In this document: positions 50,300 to 51,799 of the stretch, one piece after another
How positions within the stretch are numbered: the stretch's first letter is position 1
Layout: every line of letters begins with the position of its first letter
Source of the DNA: Halorubrum rubrum
Lineage (GTDB): Archaea > Halobacteriota > Halobacteria > Halobacteriales > Haloferacaceae
DNA length: 51,799 bases
NCBI RefSeq assembly: GCF_024494685.1
Contig: NZ_JANHDM010000018.1
Location: 1 to 51,799, forward strand
Direction: 5' to 3'
Translations under genes and position numbers: made by a program
The notes under the pieces: model-generated
What the model was told of the DNA's origin: nothing
Seen by the model: only the letters and a program-made list of their open reading frames with translations
Database searches by the model: none

Positions 50300-51150
50300 T
50301 CACCCCCCGCGAGCGGCGCCATCTCGTCGACGACCGCCGCCATCTCCTCGTCGCTCTCGGGATCGACCATCGTCGCGTCGCGCTCGGCGGGGGCCTTCGG
50401 GATGGGATCGACCGAGGAGACGACGGTCGGCGAGCCGTCGAGCCCGATGTAGTCCGGGTCGAGGTTGAGGTCGGCGTGGTCCCACACCGTCAGGTGCTCC
50501 TCGTGCTCTCCGGCGCGCTCCCGCGTCTCCTCGCGGAGGTCCTTGTGACGCAGGCGGTGTTCGGCCCGGCGGTAGGACGGCTCGAACTCCGGGTCCGCGA
50601 CGACGAACGCCGGCAGCGTCGTCTCGACGGTCTCGATCTCTTCGATGTCGCCCTCGACGAGCCGCTTCGCCCGTAGCCGCTCCGCGTCGGGGTCGACCTC
50701 CATGGAGACGACGTGGGTGACGATCGGCATCCCGTACGCCCAGCAGGTCTGTGGCCCGGTGTGGCCGGTCTCGCCGTCGGCGGTCTTGAAGCCCGCGAAG
50801 ACGAGGTCGGGCGAGGGCTCCATCTTCCCGAGGGCCGTCGCGATCGTGATCGCCGTCGCCCACGTGTCCGCCGCGGCCATCTCGCGGTCCGACAGCAGGT
50901 AGAGGTCGTCGGCGTACACCGACTCCATCGCCTCCCGGAGCACGTCGCCGTACCCCGGCGGCCCCATGCTCATCACGCTCACGGTGCCGCCCCGCCGCAC
51001 CTTCGTCTGGAGCGCGGCCTCGAGCGCGTGCTCGTCGTTGGGGTTCATCACCGTCGGCGTCTCTCCCCGTTCGAGGTGTCCGTCCTCGTCGAAGGAGACC
51101 TGTCCCTCCCGGAAGTCCGGGACGCCTTTCGTTAGAACGACCGTGTTCAT
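50296..51150 (-). CDS. etfB: Electron transfer flavoprotein beta subunit (FixA)
   Basis: This 284-aa protein is the FixA/EtfB partner that, with EtfA, binds FAD and AMP/FAD at the interface. The N-terminus MNTVVLTKGVPDF and MNPNDEHALEAALQTK are typical, as are the nucleotide-binding LYLLSDREMAAADTWATA and GFKTADGETGHTGPQ. In FixAB of the bifurcating group the beta subunit holds the second FAD, and the T-G-x-x-x-P-type region is compatible with this, but bifurcation is not proven. The start is ATG 51150; an upstream ATG at 51174 is less likely. A TATA-like cttaattg (minus strand caattaag, about 51189-51196) lies upstream. Confidence 0.9.
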   Translation of the reverse strand: MNTVVLTKGVPDFREGQVSFDEDGHLERGETPTVMNPNDEHALEAALQTKVRRGGTVSVMSMGPPGYGDVLREAMESVYADDLYLLSDREMAAADTWATAITIATALGKMEPSPDLVFAGFKTADGETGHTGPQTCWAYGMPIVTHVVSMEVDPDAERLRAKRLVEGDIEEIETVETTLPAFVVADPEFEPSYRRAEHRLRHKDLREETRERAGEHEEHLTVWDHADLNLDPDYIGLDGSPTVVSSVDPIPKAPAERDATMVDPESDEEMAAVVDEMAPLAGGE

Positions 51151-51222
51151 TGTTACACCCTCTCGTGTTCGCATCCGACGGGTAGTTCCTTAATTGTTTT
51201 TCGTGTGGAACGTGGCGAGACC

Positions 51223-51240
51223 GGCCGTCGTTCGACGGCC
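51223..51240 (-). terminator. Perfect 8-bp hairpin after the ferredoxin gene
   Basis: The arms ggccgtcg (51223-51230) and cgacggcc (51233-51240) enclose tt, immediately after the ferredoxin stop codon (51241-51243) on the minus strand. It may end or trim the ferredoxin transcript, upstream of the etfB promoter. Confidence 0.5.

Positions 51241-51799
<559 letters not shown>

Overview
The window is a 51.8 kb piece of a high-GC halophilic archaeal chromosome (class Halobacteria; Halorubrum or a close relative is my guess from gene content and style, not proven). The signs are a strongly acidic proteome, archaeal ribosomal protein and RNA polymerase genes (S13-S4-S11-RpoD, L18e-L13-S9-RpoN-RpoK), archaeal TATA boxes 22-35 nt upstream of start codons with little or no 5' leader, an archaeal tRNA intron with a bulge-helix-bulge-like fold, and archaeal isoprenoid enzymes (mevalonate kinase plus isopentenyl phosphate kinase). 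Most of the window is core chromosome. I see no CRISPR array, prophage or rRNA. The only mobile DNA is an IS6-family-like transposase gene that is cut off at both ends of the window, in inverted orientation.

Layout. 1-177: inner end of an IS element. 195-3303 (minus): quinone-oxidoreductase-like enzyme, two-helix membrane protein, cytidylate kinase, Cbf5/TruB. 3431-9785 (plus): tRNA-Ser, the S13 operon, tRNA-Leu, L18e-L13-S9-RpoN-RpoK-enolase-S2. 9824-13756: a minimal MscS-like protein, mevalonate kinase, IPK, an Mrp/Nbp35 Fe-S carrier ATPase, a small conserved protein, tRNA-Thr. 13833-16383: GNAT, CBS-zinc ribbon protein, uridine kinase, Lrp regulator. 16384-16958 is a gene-free block of nested inverted repeats. 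16959-25728: GNAT, DUF92 membrane protein, a 36-aa microprotein, HAD phosphatase, GTP cyclohydrolase III, glycosyltransferase, two small Cys/His proteins, PitA (chlorite dismutase-like domain fused to a monooxygenase-like domain), UspA, hydroxyacid dehydrogenase.

25913-28349 is the most unusual locus: a tightly overlapping four-gene operon with two DUF2589-type paralogues, a protein with a long Arg/Glu-rich helix, and a small acidic protein, behind a strong AT-rich promoter. After it come metB, an intron-containing tRNA-Glu, a structured intergenic region, PhoU, a REC-PAS-PAS protein, fumarase, cytochrome P450, sucCD, a hybrid histidine kinase preceded by a start/stop-overlapping small ORF, a winged-helix regulator, deoC, a DUF2267 protein, a tRNA methylthiotransferase, an eIF2B-like protein with a degenerate NUDIX-like N-terminus, and a winged-helix/GNAT protein.

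46607-51570 (minus) encodes a FixABCX-type electron transfer flavoprotein system: separate ferredoxin, EtfB/FixA, EtfA/FixB with an unusual duplicated N-terminal extension, a FixC-FixX fusion, and an adjacent 125-aa protein of unknown role. The ferredoxin promoter lies about 20 bp from the right IS end. The two window ends share exactly 127 identical bases in inverted orientation. This looks like an assembly-graph overlap, so the window is probably a contig broken at IS copies.
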